DNA from: Microcoleus sp. FACHB-831
GTDB lineage: Bacteria > Cyanobacteriota > Cyanobacteriia > Cyanobacteriales > FACHB-T130
Direction of reading: 5' to 3'
NCBI RefSeq assembly: GCF_014695585.1
Contig: NZ_JACJON010000018.1
Location: forward strand, 26,964-90,963
DNA: 64,000 nt
The first letter of the stretch is position 1; each line of letters starts with the position of its first letter. Below the pieces are notes generated by a model. That model had not been told where the DNA came from. It saw only the letters and a program-made list of their open reading frames with translations, and did no database searches. A program made the position numbers and the translations under genes. Below, piece after piece: positions 35,477-46,235 of this stretch.

Positions 35477-38400
35477 GTGAAATCAGATTTTAGAATTCTA
35501 CTGTTGTCACTTGTAGCCTTGCCTCTGAGTACGACATTCAGCTTACCTCAACCCGCACAAGCACAGTCTATCACCCCAGGTGATGACGCTACGGGTACAA
35601 TTGTCACGCCTGATAGCAAGAAAATCGACATCACAGGAGGAAGCCTTTCCAAAGATGGCGCGAATCTATTTCATAGTTTTGAAAAATTTGGTTTGAAGCA
35701 AGGCGAAATTGCTAACTTTATCTCAAATCCGACTATCCAAAATATCCTGGGGCGCGTTACTGGTGGCAATGCTTCTTATATAAATGGCTTAATTCAAATT
35801 ACAGGCGGAAATGCAAATTTATTTTTAATGAACCCCGCTGGCATTGTTTTTGGTTCTAGTGCAAGCTTGAACGTGCCAGCAGCATTTACAGCTACTACGG
35901 CAACTGGTATAGGTTTTGGGAATAACTCGTTAAATGCCTATGGCGCGTCAAACTATGCAGCATTAGTAGGAAAGCCCAGCAATTTTACCTTTAATACATC
36001 TAACCCAGGCAGTATTATCAACGCGGGTAATTTAGGTGTAAATTCAGGGCATAATTTAGCTTTATTAGGCGGCAATGTTGTTAATACTGGGACCCTGACT
36101 TCGCCAGGGGGCAATATCACTATAGGGGCAGTCCCCGGAACAAGTAGAGTACGCATTAGTTCTGAGGGAAATTTGCTGAGTTTAGAGGTGGAGACTGGCA
36201 ATAACTCAACATTAACTAATAATCCCCTTTCTTTAGCAGAATTACTGACAGGCTCGGGGATAACTTTAGCAGACAATATCGGCGCAAGCAGCACCAACGC
36301 GATCGCATCCGGCAAACTCGATGTATCCGGTGAAACAGGCGGTAGTGTCAAGGTTTTAGGCAACAACGTAAGCGTCATCGATGCAAACATCAACGCTTCT
36401 GGAACGAATGGCGGTGGTACCGTCCTCATCGGCGGAGATGATCGAGGCAAAGGTACTGTACCAAATGCCAATCGCACCCTATTCAACAGCAACTCAACGA
36501 TTAATGCAGATGCGCTGACGAATGGTAACGGTGGAAAAGTAATAATTTGGGCAGATGATACAGCCAGTATTTACGGCAAAATATCGGCACGCGGAGGGTT
36601 ATTTTCTGGGAATGGCGGCTTTATTGAAACTTCTAGCAAAAAGTTTCTTAATCTCACATCAACCCCCAATGCTAGCGCCGCTAATGGCATCGCTGGTACG
36701 TGGTTAATTGACCCGACTGATATCACAATTGTAAGTAGCAGTGGCGGCGCAATTGGTACGAACTCGGTGGATGTCGCCAATATCAACGCTGCTCTTAATA
36801 TTGGAACGAGTGTCATCCTCGACACCGCAACTGCTTCTGGCGCTTCTGGTGCTGGTGATATAACTCAGAACAGCGGGGCAAATATTAACAAAACAGGTGG
36901 TGGAGATGCCACTCTGACTTTACTAGCTACAAACAGCATAATTTTGAATGGCGCGATCGCCTCTACTAGCGGCAAGTTGAACGTAACCCTCAACGCTGAT
37001 TCTGATGCAAATGGTGCAGGCGCGATCGCTCTAAATTCAGGTTCTGTCATTAACTCCAACGGCGGCGATATAGTTCTAGGAGGTGGCAGCAACCCATTAA
37101 TTAATTCTGCAACAGGCACATCAGCAAATCCCATCGGAGTCAACATTAGCGGTGCAAACATTAATGCAGCCGGAGGCAATATTTCTATCGTAGGAACGGG
37201 AGTTGCAGGTGTTAACGGCAGCTACGGTATCTTCCTTTCCAACAGTGCCGTTGTGCAAACAACCGGAACGGGGAACATTAACCTTAAAGGCACTGGCGGC
37301 GCGTCAGGAGGTGCCAACCGGGGCATTTACGCCACAGGTGTGGGCAGCAAATTATCCGTAGAAAATGGCACCCTCAATTTGATAGGAATTGGCGGTGCAG
37401 GCGTAGAGCAGAATCAGGGCATTATTTTAGGAAACGCTTTCCTTGCTGAATCTACAGGTACGGGCGCGATCGCTATGAACGGTACAGGTGGGACGGGAAG
37501 CAATTACAACTATGGCATCAACATTGGCGATTTTCTTGGTTCTCCTGCCGCTGTCACCTCTGCGAAGGGCAATATCAGCCTAACAGGTACTGGTAACGGG
37601 ACTGGCAGCAATAACTTTGGCATTCTGCTCTCCGGTAGCGTTGTGCAAACAACCGGGACGGGGAACATCAACTTTACAGGTACTAGCGGCGCGACAGGAA
37701 TTGCCAACCGGGGTATTTACGTCACAGGTGTGGGCAGCAAATTATCTGTAGAAAATGGCACCCTGAATCTGATAGGAATAGGCGGTGCAGGCGTAGCGGA
37801 AAATCAGGGCATTATCTTAGGAAACGCTTTCCTTGCTGAATCTACAGGTAGCGGAGCGATCGCTATGAACGGTACAGGTGGGACGGGAAGCAATTACAAC
37901 TATGGCCTCTACATTGGCAATTATGGCGGTTCCCCTGCAACTGTCACCTCTGCGAACGGCAATATCAGCCTGACAGGTACTGGTAACGGGACTGGCAACC
38001 ACAACTATGGCATTATGCTTGACTCCGGCGGGCTTGTGCGCTCGACTGGGATGGGCAATATTACCATGATTGGCAATGGTAGCACTGCTGGGGCGGGCAA
38101 CAATATCGGGATAGAGGTGACAAGAGCAAACTCGAAAGTCACTTCTTTAAATGGCAATATTACTCTGATCGGTACTGGTAGCGAGACTGGAAACAGCAAT
38201 CACGGTATTGGGCTGGTCGATGGGGGGGTGTTGCAATCGACTGGGACGGGGAATATTATCCTGACAGGTAATAGCAGTGGCGTCTCTGGTGCAGGCATTT
38301 ATCTTCCGTCGGCGGCTAGTTTGACTACAAGTGGTGGAACTATTAGCTTGACTGGAAATAGCACCAATACTAATGGCAATGAAGGTATCTTCAACTCTGC

Positions 38401-41400
38401 GTCAATCAACTCGAACGGCGGCGCGATCGCCATTACCGGAACTAGCAACAATAACATCGGCGTTCAAGTTAAAAATTCCATCAACTCTAGTGGTGGCGCG
38501 ATCGCTATCACCGGAACTAGCGCTAATAGTAACGGAATTCAAGTAGAAAATGCCATCAATTCTGGCATTGGTAATATTACCCTAACTGCCGATCGCATTA
38601 ATCTTGATGCTGGCGGAACTCCTTCATTAATTGGTACCGGAAACATACTATTGCAGCCATTTAGTCCCAGTTCCAATCTGCAAATTGGCGGTAGCGGTGA
38701 TGCCACTACAACATTCTTGAACTCGACCGAATTAACAAGATTGGCGAATGGTTTTAACTCAATTACCATCGGGCGAAGCGATCAAACTGGCGCGATCGCT
38801 ATTACTGGTGATGCGACTTTTAATAATCCGGTAACAATTCAAGCTCCAGGGACGGGCGGTTCTATTACTTACACTGCTGGCAATTTAACTGGCGCAGGCA
38901 ACGCTACAGTTACCCTGAATGCTGATAAAAATATTACTACGGGCAATATTACTAATTCAGGTAGAGCAATTAATATAACTAGCGCCAACGGCAGCATCGA
39001 TACAAGTGCAGGTATTTTAGACGCTACCAATAGTAATGGTAATGGAGGAGCGATCGCTATTAGTGCTAATAACGGCAGTATTACAACTAGCGCTTTAGAT
39101 TCGCGCCCTCTTGGTACTTTTGGCAGCGGAGGCGAAATTTTTCTCAATGCTAACAGCAATATCAGCACTGGGCTATTGCGTTCTCACACGGGCACTTTTC
39201 CTGGCAATGGTGGCAACCTCACCATCAATAGTAAGGCGGGGACAGTAACCGCTTCATCAAATTTAGATGCTAGCAGCTTTGTTGGTAACGCGGGAAATAT
39301 TAGTGTTTCCGCTTTTGGAGATATTAATATTGGCGGCTTTGTTCGCGCTTATGCTAAAGGCTCTAGCGGGTCTGGTGGTGGAGGTAATATTACTCTAAAC
39401 AGTACCAATGGCTTGATTAAAACAGCAGGAGATTTGGAATCTTACAGTAATAATGCTGGGAGTAATTCAGGAGCGATCGCTGTTAATTCTTTAGGCGATA
39501 TTAGGATTAGAAATGTATTAGCTTACAACTCCAACTTTAGCGGCGGTACTGCGGGAAGTATTAATATCCACAGCACAGCCGGAAATATTAGCACCGCCTC
39601 GTTGGACACTGCAACTAATGGTGTTAACGGCAATGCATTAAATATTAGTGCGAAAGGCAACATTAACATTAACGGCTACATTCGCTCTTATTCAAATGGT
39701 TCTGGCAATGGCGGCAGAATTGGCATTACCAGCATGACTGGAAACATCATAACTACAGCAGCAGAATTAGACTCTCATTCTAAGTCTGGCAATGGAGGGG
39801 CGATCGCGCTTACTGCCAATAACGGCAACATTACAACCACTACTATCAACAGCAATAGCAACGGTAGCGGTAAAGGTGGATCAGTTGATATCAATGCTGG
39901 CAACTTATTCCGCGCCACAGGCACTTTTAGCGATCGCAATGGAATAAAAGCCAGTATTTCTAGTGCTGATGCAGCGAATGGCGGTGCAATTACTATCCGA
40001 CACAATGGCAGCACGGCAACAAGTTTTATCGTCGGTGATGCCACAACTAACGGAACTGCGGGAGGTATAACCAGCGGGGCAAATAATGCGATCGCCCCCA
40101 CATTTACCATTCCCGTACCGCCGGGAACTTACACTATGGGCAATATCAATATAATTACCCCAGCACCGCAGATAATTACCCCAGCAACGCAGGCGATCGC
40201 GCAGCTTGCTCCTGAGATCTCCCTAATCCGTGAACCCACAATTAACAGCGATCGCAGCCCCACTGCTGGCAGCATCAACAACAACCAGATCTTGAATTTA
40301 GATCGCAGCCTCGAACCTGACACTGTAAATATGGCGCGATTGCGGAGCGATCGCAGCCCCACTGCTGGCAGCATCAACAACAACCAGATCTTGAACGTCA
40401 ATAGGGCTGTCGCTCCACAACCCCTTCAAGCAGTCCGTGCCTCGGTAAGTCAAGCTCTTGACGCTGGCAGAATCGAAGTTGCAGTGCCAAAAATTGAGCA
40501 ACTATCGGCACAGAAATATGCGTCTTACTTGGGACAATCTGTGGCAAGTTCTGAAACTTCCCCTCAAAGCATCAGAGAGACTCTGAGAAAAATATATTCT
40601 CAAACTGGTAAAAAGTCGGCTATTGTCTACACTCTAGTACGACCAGATCAACTCGAACTTGTATTAATTACTGCCACTGGTGAAACCATTCACAAAACCA
40701 TCCCAGCCGCCAACCGCGACACTCTCTTAGCTGTTGCCAAAGATTTTCGCAATCAAATTGCCACTCCCAGCAAACGAAACATGAGGAGCTATTTGAAATC
40801 GGGGCAACAGTTGTATAAGTGGCTGATTGCACCCATAGAAAGCGAACTGCAACAGCGAGAGATAAACACCCTCCTATTCTCAATGGATGATGGATTGCGT
40901 ACTCTACCCCTTGCCGCTCTGCATGATGGTAAGCAATTTCTAATAGAAAAATACAGTTTCAGCCTCATCCCCAGCCTCAGCTTGACCGATACTCGTTACC
41001 AAAGCCTCAAGGACGCCCAACTCTTGGCGATGGGTGCGTCGCAATTTAAAGATCAGCAACCTTTACCCGCTGTTCCAGCCGAACTTCGAGCGATCGCTCA
41101 AGAGTGGCCAGGCAAGTTATTGCTCAACGAAGCTTTTACCCTGAATAATTTGAAGTCCCAACGCGCTAATGTGCCGTATCGCATTATTCACCTAGCCACT
41201 CATGGCGAATTCATGCCCGGAGCTGCAAGCAATTCTTACATTCAACTGTGGGACGCCAAGCTGCAATTGGATCAACTGCGGCAGCTAGGCTGGAACGACC
41301 CGCCAGTCGAGTTGCTGGTGCTGAGCGCATGCCGCACAGGTGTGGGTGATGATAATGTCGAGATGGGCTTTGCGGGTTTGGCTGTCCGAGCTGGTGTCAA

Positions 41401-41683
41401 GTCAGCCTTAGCTAGTCTTTGGTATGTGTCAGATGAAGGCACGTTAGGGTTAATGAGCGAGTTCTACTACCAGTTGCACAGAGCGACTATTAAGGCTGAA
41501 GCTCTCAGACAGACGCAGATAGCGATGATCCGAGGAGAAGTCAAGATTGAAGAGGGTCAAATGCGAGCTTCACAGCTCCTCAGAGGAGTGCCGCTGCCAC
41601 CCGAATTAGGTGTTGTGGGAAATATAAGTTTATCCCATCCCTATTATTGGTCAGGCTTTACGATGGTTGGCAGCCCTTGGTAA
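35477..41683 (+). CDS. giant two-partner-secretion exoprotein with a C-terminal CHAT protease domain
   Basis: The 2068-residue protein starts with GTG after AAGGGG. A signal peptide ends near AQAQS. The filamentous-haemagglutinin N-terminal (TPS) domain follows (about 30-170, with [26 protein letters not shown] and [12 protein letters not shown]), which marks export through an outer-membrane TpsB pore. Residues about 170-1560 are Gly/Asn/Thr-rich repeats expected to form a right-handed beta-helix, including a 130-residue block duplicated in tandem. After a linker with a 33-residue repeat, the C-terminal third-kilobase encodes a CHAT (caspase-HetF) domain with His1909 in HLATHGEF and Cys1952 in LVLSACRTG, the catalytic dyad. 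The peptidase is thus predicted at the far end of a secreted fibre. No TpsB gene is in the window. Whether the CHAT part is cleaved or is active outside the cell is unknown. Confidence 0.93.
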   Translation: MKSDFRILLLSLVALPLSTTFSLPQPAQAQSITPGDDATGTIVTPDSKKIDITGGSLSKDGANLFHSFEKFGLKQGEIANFISNPTIQNILGRVTGGNASYINGLIQITGGNANLFLMNPAGIVFGSSASLNVPAAFTATTATGIGFGNNSLNAYGASNYAALVGKPSNFTFNTSNPGSIINAGNLGVNSGHNLALLGGNVVNTGTLTSPGGNITIGAVPGTSRVRISSEGNLLSLEVETGNNSTLTNNPLSLAELLTGSGITLADNIGASSTNAIASGKLDVSGETGGSVKVLGNNVSVIDANINASGTNGGGTVLIGGDDRGKGTVPNANRTLFNSNSTINADALTNGNGGKVIIWADDTASIYGKISARGGLFSGNGGFIETSSKKFLNLTSTPNASAANGIAGTWLIDPTDITIVSSSGGAIGTNSVDVANINAALNIGTSVILDTATASGASGAGDITQNSGANINKTGGGDATLTLLATNSIILNGAIASTSGKLNVTLNADSDANGAGAIALNSGSVINSNGGDIVLGGGSNPLINSATGTSANPIGVNISGANINAAGGNISIVGTGVAGVNGSYGIFLSNSAVVQTTGTGNINLKGTGGASGGANRGIYATGVGSKLSVENGTLNLIGIGGAGVEQNQGIILGNAFLAESTGTGAIAMNGTGGTGSNYNYGINIGDFLGSPAAVTSAKGNISLTGTGNGTGSNNFGILLSGSVVQTTGTGNINFTGTSGATGIANRGIYVTGVGSKLSVENGTLNLIGIGGAGVAENQGIILGNAFLAESTGSGAIAMNGTGGTGSNYNYGLYIGNYGGSPATVTSANGNISLTGTGNGTGNHNYGIMLDSGGLVRSTGMGNITMIGNGSTAGAGNNIGIEVTRANSKVTSLNGNITLIGTGSETGNSNHGIGLVDGGVLQSTGTGNIILTGNSSGVSGAGIYLPSAASLTTSGGTISLTGNSTNTNGNEGIFNSASINSNGGAIAITGTSNNNIGVQVKNSINSSGGAIAITGTSANSNGIQVENAINSGIGNITLTADRINLDAGGTPSLIGTGNILLQPFSPSSNLQIGGSGDATTTFLNSTELTRLANGFNSITIGRSDQTGAIAITGDATFNNPVTIQAPGTGGSITYTAGNLTGAGNATVTLNADKNITTGNITNSGRAINITSANGSIDTSAGILDATNSNGNGGAIAISANNGSITTSALDSRPLGTFGSGGEIFLNANSNISTGLLRSHTGTFPGNGGNLTINSKAGTVTASSNLDASSFVGNAGNISVSAFGDINIGGFVRAYAKGSSGSGGGGNITLNSTNGLIKTAGDLESYSNNAGSNSGAIAVNSLGDIRIRNVLAYNSNFSGGTAGSINIHSTAGNISTASLDTATNGVNGNALNISAKGNININGYIRSYSNGSGNGGRIGITSMTGNIITTAAELDSHSKSGNGGAIALTANNGNITTTTINSNSNGSGKGGSVDINAGNLFRATGTFSDRNGIKASISSADAANGGAITIRHNGSTATSFIVGDATTNGTAGGITSGANNAIAPTFTIPVPPGTYTMGNINIITPAPQIITPATQAIAQLAPEISLIREPTINSDRSPTAGSINNNQILNLDRSLEPDTVNMARLRSDRSPTAGSINNNQILNVNRAVAPQPLQAVRASVSQALDAGRIEVAVPKIEQLSAQKYASYLGQSVASSETSPQSIRETLRKIYSQTGKKSAIVYTLVRPDQLELVLITATGETIHKTIPAANRDTLLAVAKDFRNQIATPSKRNMRSYLKSGQQLYKWLIAPIESELQQREINTLLFSMDDGLRTLPLAALHDGKQFLIEKYSFSLIPSLSLTDTRYQSLKDAQLLAMGASQFKDQQPLPAVPAELRAIAQEWPGKLLLNEAFTLNNLKSQRANVPYRIIHLATHGEFMPGAASNSYIQLWDAKLQLDQLRQLGWNDPPVELLVLSACRTGVGDDNVEMGFAGLAVRAGVKSALASLWYVSDEGTLGLMSEFYYQLHRATIKAEALRQTQIAMIRGEVKIEEGQMRASQLLRGVPLPPELGVVGNISLSHPYYWSGFTMVGSPW
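37251..38030 (+). repeat. tandem duplication of a 390-bp unit inside the exoprotein gene
   Basis: TTGTGCAAACAACCGG recurs at 37251 and 37641, and the following 390 bases (130 codons) match closely in both copies, for example [20 protein letters not shown] third, diverged unit begins near 38031. The near identity points to recent duplication or gene conversion within the beta-helix region. Confidence 0.85.
40247..40398 (+). repeat. 99-bp direct repeat in the linker before the CHAT domain
   Basis: A segment of about 50 bases beginning AGCGATCGCAGCCCCACTGC occurs at 40247 and again at 40346, encoding [14 protein letters not shown] twice, 33 residues apart. Each copy starts with a HIP1-type site. 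Confidence 0.75.
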
Positions 41684-41706
41684 AGTCTTTGGGCAGACAA
41701 AACGTA

Positions 41707-42546
41707 CTAAGAAGCCGACAGCAGGGAAACAGCATCCCTACTTTCTAAAAAATTATTTGCTTTCATAATTTCGTATAGGTTAACGTCTTCTTCTAGCAGG
41801 CAAGCATGACCGCACTTAGGCAGAACAACTACTTTGGCGTTAGGTAGAACTCCGGCTAGGCGTTTTGCTTCAGCTACAGAGGGCAATAGTCGGTCTGCGC
41901 CTCCGCCAATTACTAGCACTGGTTGGGCGATCTCGGCCAACTCGCTTTCGTCAACGTCAAACTCTCTAATTAGCGCCAGCCGCCAGATAACGGTTTTTGG
42001 GGGTACTGATTGCATGGCGTCTAGTAAGGCGCGAGTGTCTTCTCTCGATACTCGTTCCATTGCAGACAAAAATGGCAACAACCACACCGATCCCAAGCGG
42101 TACAGAACTTCGGGTATCCAGCCGCTCACTAGCGATCCCCAATTCAACCAAGCGCGTTGATTAAAGGATGATGCTGGATTGACTAAAATCAGCCTATCGA
42201 ACAATGGGGGTGAATGCGGCTGACGCATTCTTCGCCTACGCAGGGCTACTTTGATTGCCAGACAACCGCCAAATGATTCGCCGCATAGATAAACAGACCT
42301 ATCGGGTTGTTTTTCTACTTCTTTTTCAATCAAATCCACAACTTGCTCGGTGAGAACATCCCAACTGGCCAAATCGTCGGCGGGGATCGCCAAACAGCGT
42401 ATGTCAAATGCTGATTCTAATCCTGCTGTTTGTCTTCTGAGCAGCTGCCCGTTTCCATCCATTCCCGGCAGATATACAAAGAGCGGGTAGTCTGGATTCA
42501 GCTTGCTGGGGGTAAGGAAACAAGGATGACTTTTGACTTCAACCAT
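41707..42546 (-). CDS. alpha/beta hydrolase, resembling the hydrolase half of plant phytyl ester synthases
   Basis: The 279-residue protein is an alpha/beta hydrolase with FVYLPGMDGNGQLL (oxyanion region), the nucleophile serine in LCGESFGGCLAIKVA near 90, an acidic residue in IGGGADRLLPS near 225, and the histidine in KCGHACLLEEDVNL near 250. The motifs YLPGMDG, IPADDLASW and LILVNPASSF are shared with the N-terminal half of chloroplast phytyl ester synthases, which carry a second acyltransferase half. The gene lies 121 bp downstream of a PlsC-type acyltransferase on the same strand, matching that pairing as two separate genes. The acyl or ester substrate is not known. Confidence 0.85.
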   Translation of the reverse strand: MVEVKSHPCFLTPSKLNPDYPLFVYLPGMDGNGQLLRRQTAGLESAFDIRCLAIPADDLASWDVLTEQVVDLIEKEVEKQPDRSVYLCGESFGGCLAIKVALRRRRMRQPHSPPLFDRLILVNPASSFNQRAWLNWGSLVSGWIPEVLYRLGSVWLLPFLSAMERVSREDTRALLDAMQSVPPKTVIWRLALIREFDVDESELAEIAQPVLVIGGGADRLLPSVAEAKRLAGVLPNAKVVVLPKCGHACLLEEDVNLYEIMKANNFLESRDAVSLLSAS

Positions 42547-42626
42547 GAGTAGTTGTTAATTGTTGATTGCTCAGTGTTCCTTACTATTAGTTTTAGTTAT
42601 GAACTATGAACTATAGCGATAAAATT

Positions 42627-42646
42627 AATGAGTACTATTACTCATT
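42627..42646 (-). terminator. short hairpin between the acyltransferase and the hydrolase
   Basis: AATGAGTA (42627-42634) pairs with TACTCATT (42639-42646). In the direction of transcription it is followed by AATTTTAT, so it may partly terminate or process the transcript. Confidence 0.4.
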
Positions 42647-42667
42647 TTACAAGCAGCTGTCCGTTGT

Positions 42668-43414
42668 TTAAAAACAGCCTTGACGGAGTAAGGTGGCGAT
42701 TTCTTCTTGACAATAGCCGAGTAGGTCGTTAACAACAGTTTTGGCGTGCTTTCCTTGATATTGTTCCCTAGCTGGGCGCGTAATCCAACGAGGACGACCA
42801 ATAAAAACGCTTGCACGACGATAAACGACTAGGGGATGCCAACCAGCGCGGTCGAAGAGTGGTTCTGAGGGATCGAATAGGCTCAATAATCTCAGCGGTA
42901 CTCCGGAGCTGGTAGATTCTTCGAGGGATGCGATCGCCACGGGCAAAACAGCTAAATTGCGTACAGGCGTATCGGTTGCTCCTCCGCAGGCGGCTCGCAA
43001 AGCTAAATGAGCAAACCCACGCTGAAACTGCTCCATTTTGTGGGGATCGGTCAAACGCACCATAGTTTGAGCGCCTTCTGGAAAAATCCCAACCACCTGA
43101 CCTTGCTGCAACAGCTTTATCGCCTGTTGAAAAAAACTTTGCTGCCGATGTTCCGGTGTATCTAAAGGAAAGCACCCCAATTGTTGGACAATCTCCCGCA
43201 TCACTGGCACTTGTCCCATGTAGTGATGGCAGGCAAAGCGAATCGGACGGTTCACCGCCGCCATCAGCAAGGGTGCATCCATGAAGCTGCGATGATTGCT
43301 AACTACCACTACAGCACCTTCTTGAGGAATGCGGTTCTCATACGAGAGATACATCCGCGTTCCCATCGTGGCAAGCAGTAAGCGAGAAACCTGGAGTGGT
43401 GTATCTAGAGACAT
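42668..43414 (-). CDS. 1-acylglycerol-3-phosphate acyltransferase-like protein (PlsC family)
   Basis: The 248-residue protein has the acyltransferase block I VVVSNHRSFMDAPLL (NHxxxxD) near 34-48, block III IFPEGAQT near 115, and a region near 160 (LPVAIASLEE) at the usual position of block IV. There is no long membrane helix at the N-terminus, so membrane contact is peripheral. The family transfers acyl groups to lysophosphatidate or related lipids. A second plsC-like gene (57003-57641) lies next to fabD and is the better candidate for the housekeeping enzyme, so this one may have a special acceptor. It is likely transcribed with the hydrolase. Confidence 0.85.
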   Translation of the reverse strand: MSLDTPLQVSRLLLATMGTRMYLSYENRIPQEGAVVVVSNHRSFMDAPLLMAAVNRPIRFACHHYMGQVPVMREIVQQLGCFPLDTPEHRQQSFFQQAIKLLQQGQVVGIFPEGAQTMVRLTDPHKMEQFQRGFAHLALRAACGGATDTPVRNLAVLPVAIASLEESTSSGVPLRLLSLFDPSEPLFDRAGWHPLVVYRRASVFIGRPRWITRPAREQYQGKHAKTVVNDLLGYCQEEIATLLRQGCF

Positions 43415-43786
43415 GGGTTAAAGCCAGCGTTTAGGCCAAAGCTTAATTATTCTTAATATAATTATCAAATAACGTTTATGTTAATTACGAATACCTAGAG
43501 GTAGAAATATTAAGCATTTACCAACCATAAGTAAGAACTAAGATTTTGCACCCTACTCGGAAAATAGCAACTCTCTCGTTCTTAGGTTTGACGTTCAAGC
43601 CTTAGTGCCTGTTTGCCTCTGCTTGAAGAGTTATTAGTTAAACTTACAGCATCTATCATAAATAATTATACATTTGTGTGGTATAGGAGTATGTAAAGCT
43701 AACAGATAAAGTAGCAATTAATATAAAAAACCCTAAACGCTCGGATATGATTAAAAGCAGTTAATAGCGCTTTTTTTTGCCATTTT
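43415..43786. other. 372-bp divergent intergenic region upstream of metG
   Basis: AT-rich, no ORF. Just before metG there is AGCGC followed by a run of eight T (about 43767-43779), and an earlier ACGCT that could pair weakly with it. A leader structure is possible but I see no T-box motif. Confidence 0.3.
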
Positions 43787-45391
43787 ATGCCTTCTAGCGA
43801 TACAAGTAAAAGCACATTTGCTCTTACAACACCTCTTTACTATGTAAATGATTTACCCCACATTGGCAGTGCATATACCACAATGGCTGCTGATGTCATT
43901 GCGCGGTTTGAGAGACTGCGCGGCAAATCTGTGCTGTTGATTACTGGCACAGACGAACACGGACAGAAGATTCAACGCACGGCGGAAAGCAACGGGCGCA
44001 GTCCACAGAGCTTTTGTGACGAAATCGCTGCTGGTTTCGATACGCTTTGGCAAAAGTTGAATATCCAGTACGATCGCTTTAGTCGCACCACATCCCCCCG
44101 CCATGAAGCCATAGTCAAGGAATTTTTCTATAGGGTATGGGACAAAGGCGACATCTACATGGGGCAGCAAAAAGGCTGGTACTGCGTCTCCTGCGAAGAA
44201 TTTAAAGAAGAACGCGACTTGCTAGAAGGACACCACTGCCCGTTACACCCAAACAAAGAAGCCGAGTGGCGGGACGAGCAAAACTACTTCTTCCGGCTGT
44301 CGAAATACCAAAGTCAGCTAGAAGCCTTATATCAAGAACGATCGGATTTCATCCAGCCAGAAAGCCGCCGCAATGAAGTACTAAATTTTGTCAGCCAAGG
44401 GCTGCAAGATTTTTCTATTTCGAGGGTGAATCTAGACTGGGGCTTCCCCGTCCCAGTAGATCCGAAACATACCATTTATGTATGGTTTGACGCCCTACTG
44501 GGCTATGTGACAGCACTGCTAGATCCGGAAAGCGAACCGACGCTGGAGAATGCTTTATCAAAATGGTGGCCGATTGATTTGCACCTAATTGGCAAAGATA
44601 TATTGCGCTTTCATGCAGTGTACTGGCCAGCGATGATGATGTCAGCTGGGCTACCGATTTCCGGGCGCATTTTCGGACACGGCTTTTTGACCAAAGATGG
44701 CAAAAAGATGGGGAAAACGTTGGGGAATACCCTAGATCCTGTAGAGTTGGTAAACCTCTATGGTGCAGATGCCATTAGGTACTACTTTCTGAAAGAAATT
44801 GAATTTGGGCAGGATGGGGATTTCAACGAAACGCGGTTTATCAATACGGTGAATGCAGACTTAGCAAATGACTTGGGGAACTTGCTCAACCGCACGTTGA
44901 CAATGGTTAAGAAGTACTGCAAAGGCGTGCTTGATTGTTCGGGTGAAGACATTGGGGCAGATAACCCGCTAAAGTCGATAGGAGAGGGCATGGGCGATCG
45001 CGTGGCTGGAGCTTACGAATCCCTAGCCTTCAGCACCGCTTGCAATGACATATTCACCCTGATTCGAGCCTGCAATAAATTCATCGACGACCAAGCACCT
45101 TGGACTTTATATAAACAGAACCAACAACAAGCCGTCGAACAAGTGCTTTACGCAGTTTTAGAATCAGTTAGACTAGCAGCTTACCTGCTATCACCGATAG
45201 TTCCTACCATTAGTAGTGACATTTACCAGCAACTGGGCTTTTCAATTAATTTTAATGACAAAAACCCGATAAACGATCCCCTTCTGTTTAAATCCCACGC
45301 AGTTTGGGGAACACTAAAAGCAAAACAAGCCTTTGGCGATCCCAAACCTGTTTTTGCCAAACTGAACCCGCCCGCGTCTGGTTCATCCTAG
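43787..45391 (+). CDS. metG: methionyl-tRNA synthetase
   Basis: The 534-residue class I synthetase shows the HIGH motif as PHIGSAY near 24-30 and the KMSKS loop as KKMGKTLGN near 305. Other family segments are TGTDEHGQKIQ near 54, YCVSCEEF with a CP-domain zinc-knuckle remnant and HHCPLHP near 148, and FWHAVYWP-like LRFHAVYWPAMM near 270. It charges tRNA-Met with methionine. The length fits the cyanobacterial type, which lacks the C-terminal dimerising tRNA-binding extension of longer MetRS. It is 148 bp upstream of the labA-like gene. Confidence 0.97.
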   Translation: MPSSDTSKSTFALTTPLYYVNDLPHIGSAYTTMAADVIARFERLRGKSVLLITGTDEHGQKIQRTAESNGRSPQSFCDEIAAGFDTLWQKLNIQYDRFSRTTSPRHEAIVKEFFYRVWDKGDIYMGQQKGWYCVSCEEFKEERDLLEGHHCPLHPNKEAEWRDEQNYFFRLSKYQSQLEALYQERSDFIQPESRRNEVLNFVSQGLQDFSISRVNLDWGFPVPVDPKHTIYVWFDALLGYVTALLDPESEPTLENALSKWWPIDLHLIGKDILRFHAVYWPAMMMSAGLPISGRIFGHGFLTKDGKKMGKTLGNTLDPVELVNLYGADAIRYYFLKEIEFGQDGDFNETRFINTVNADLANDLGNLLNRTLTMVKKYCKGVLDCSGEDIGADNPLKSIGEGMGDRVAGAYESLAFSTACNDIFTLIRACNKFIDDQAPWTLYKQNQQQAVEQVLYAVLESVRLAAYLLSPIVPTISSDIYQQLGFSINFNDKNPINDPLLFKSHAVWGTLKAKQAFGDPKPVFAKLNPPASGSS

Positions 45392-45539
45392 CCGGGACAG
45401 TCTCTAGGTAGGTTGGCAGAGAAACCTTCTAGAATCCGGTAGAGTCTCATCTACTGGAAAGAAGATGAAAACTGCCATTCAACCAGATAAAACCTAAAAA
45501 CCAATCAATTTTTTGATAACAAATAGAGGCATAACAACC

Positions 45540-46145
45540 ATGTTGAACCATTTCAAAAGCGATCCCGTATTTACACCAGAGCAAGTTTTAGAAAATCGCG
45601 GTAGAGTAGCCATTTTTATCGATGGATCAAATTTGTTTTATGCTGCATTGCAGCTAGGGATAGAAATTGACTACACTAAGCTGCTATGCCGTTTAACAGC
45701 TGGTTCGCGGCTGCTGCGCTCTTTCTTCTATACGGGAGTTGACCGCACAAACGAAAAGCAACAGGGCTTTTTGCTGTGGATGCGCCGCAACGGATACCGC
45801 GTAATTGCGAAAGATTTAGTGCAGTTACCAGATGGTTCTAAAAAAGCCAACTTAGATGTAGAAATTGCCGTTGATATGATGGCTCTAGTGGGTTCTTATG
45901 ACACGGCTGTTCTTGTCAGCGGCGATGGCGATTTAGCCTATGCCGTAGACGCTGTTAGCTATCGTGGCGTGCGTGTCGAAGTCGTAAGCCTGCGCTCTAT
46001 GACTAGCGACAGTTTAATTAACGTGTCAGATCGATATATCGACCTTGACGGTATCAAGGAAGATATCCAAAAAACGTCACGTCAAAGCTACACCTACCGC
46101 CCGCTATCGGGTATTGGCATGATGGATGAACAGGAAGATCAATAG
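45540..46145 (+). CDS. LabA-like NYN-domain protein
   Basis: The 201-residue protein is a NYN (PIN-like) domain: RVAIFIDGSNLFYAAL, LLRSFFYTGVDRTNEKQQ, KANLDVEIAVDMMAL and LVSGDGDLAYAVDAVSYRGVRVEVVSL, with the clustered aspartates expected to bind metal for RNase activity. It matches LabA of Synechococcus elongatus, which acts in output of the KaiC circadian clock; related paralogues with other roles are common. The ATG at 45540, with AGAGG ten bases before it, is better than the TTG at 45513. No kai gene is in the window. Confidence 0.9.
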   Translation: MLNHFKSDPVFTPEQVLENRGRVAIFIDGSNLFYAALQLGIEIDYTKLLCRLTAGSRLLRSFFYTGVDRTNEKQQGFLLWMRRNGYRVIAKDLVQLPDGSKKANLDVEIAVDMMALVGSYDTAVLVSGDGDLAYAVDAVSYRGVRVEVVSLRSMTSDSLINVSDRYIDLDGIKEDIQKTSRQSYTYRPLSGIGMMDEQEDQ

Positions 46146-46235
46146 CAGAGGAGCAGGCTAATTTTGTCTAAAAGCTCCGGAATTGGGTCTAAACGACAGG
46201 ACTAAAGGAGCAGTAGAAGTGACAAAGGTAAAAAA

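Noticed and set aside
35953..40110. Several minus-strand ORFs of 60-180 codons under the exoprotein gene
   Set aside because: They are antisense reads of Gly/Asn/Thr repeats, with no domain or ribosome site.
43415..43786. T-box leader before metG
   Set aside because: No T-box sequence (such as AGGGTGGNACCGCG) is present, and cyanobacteria generally lack this mechanism.
45436..45457. CCGGTAGA/TCTACTGG hairpin after metG as a terminator
   Set aside because: There is no T run after it, and the stem includes a G-U pair.
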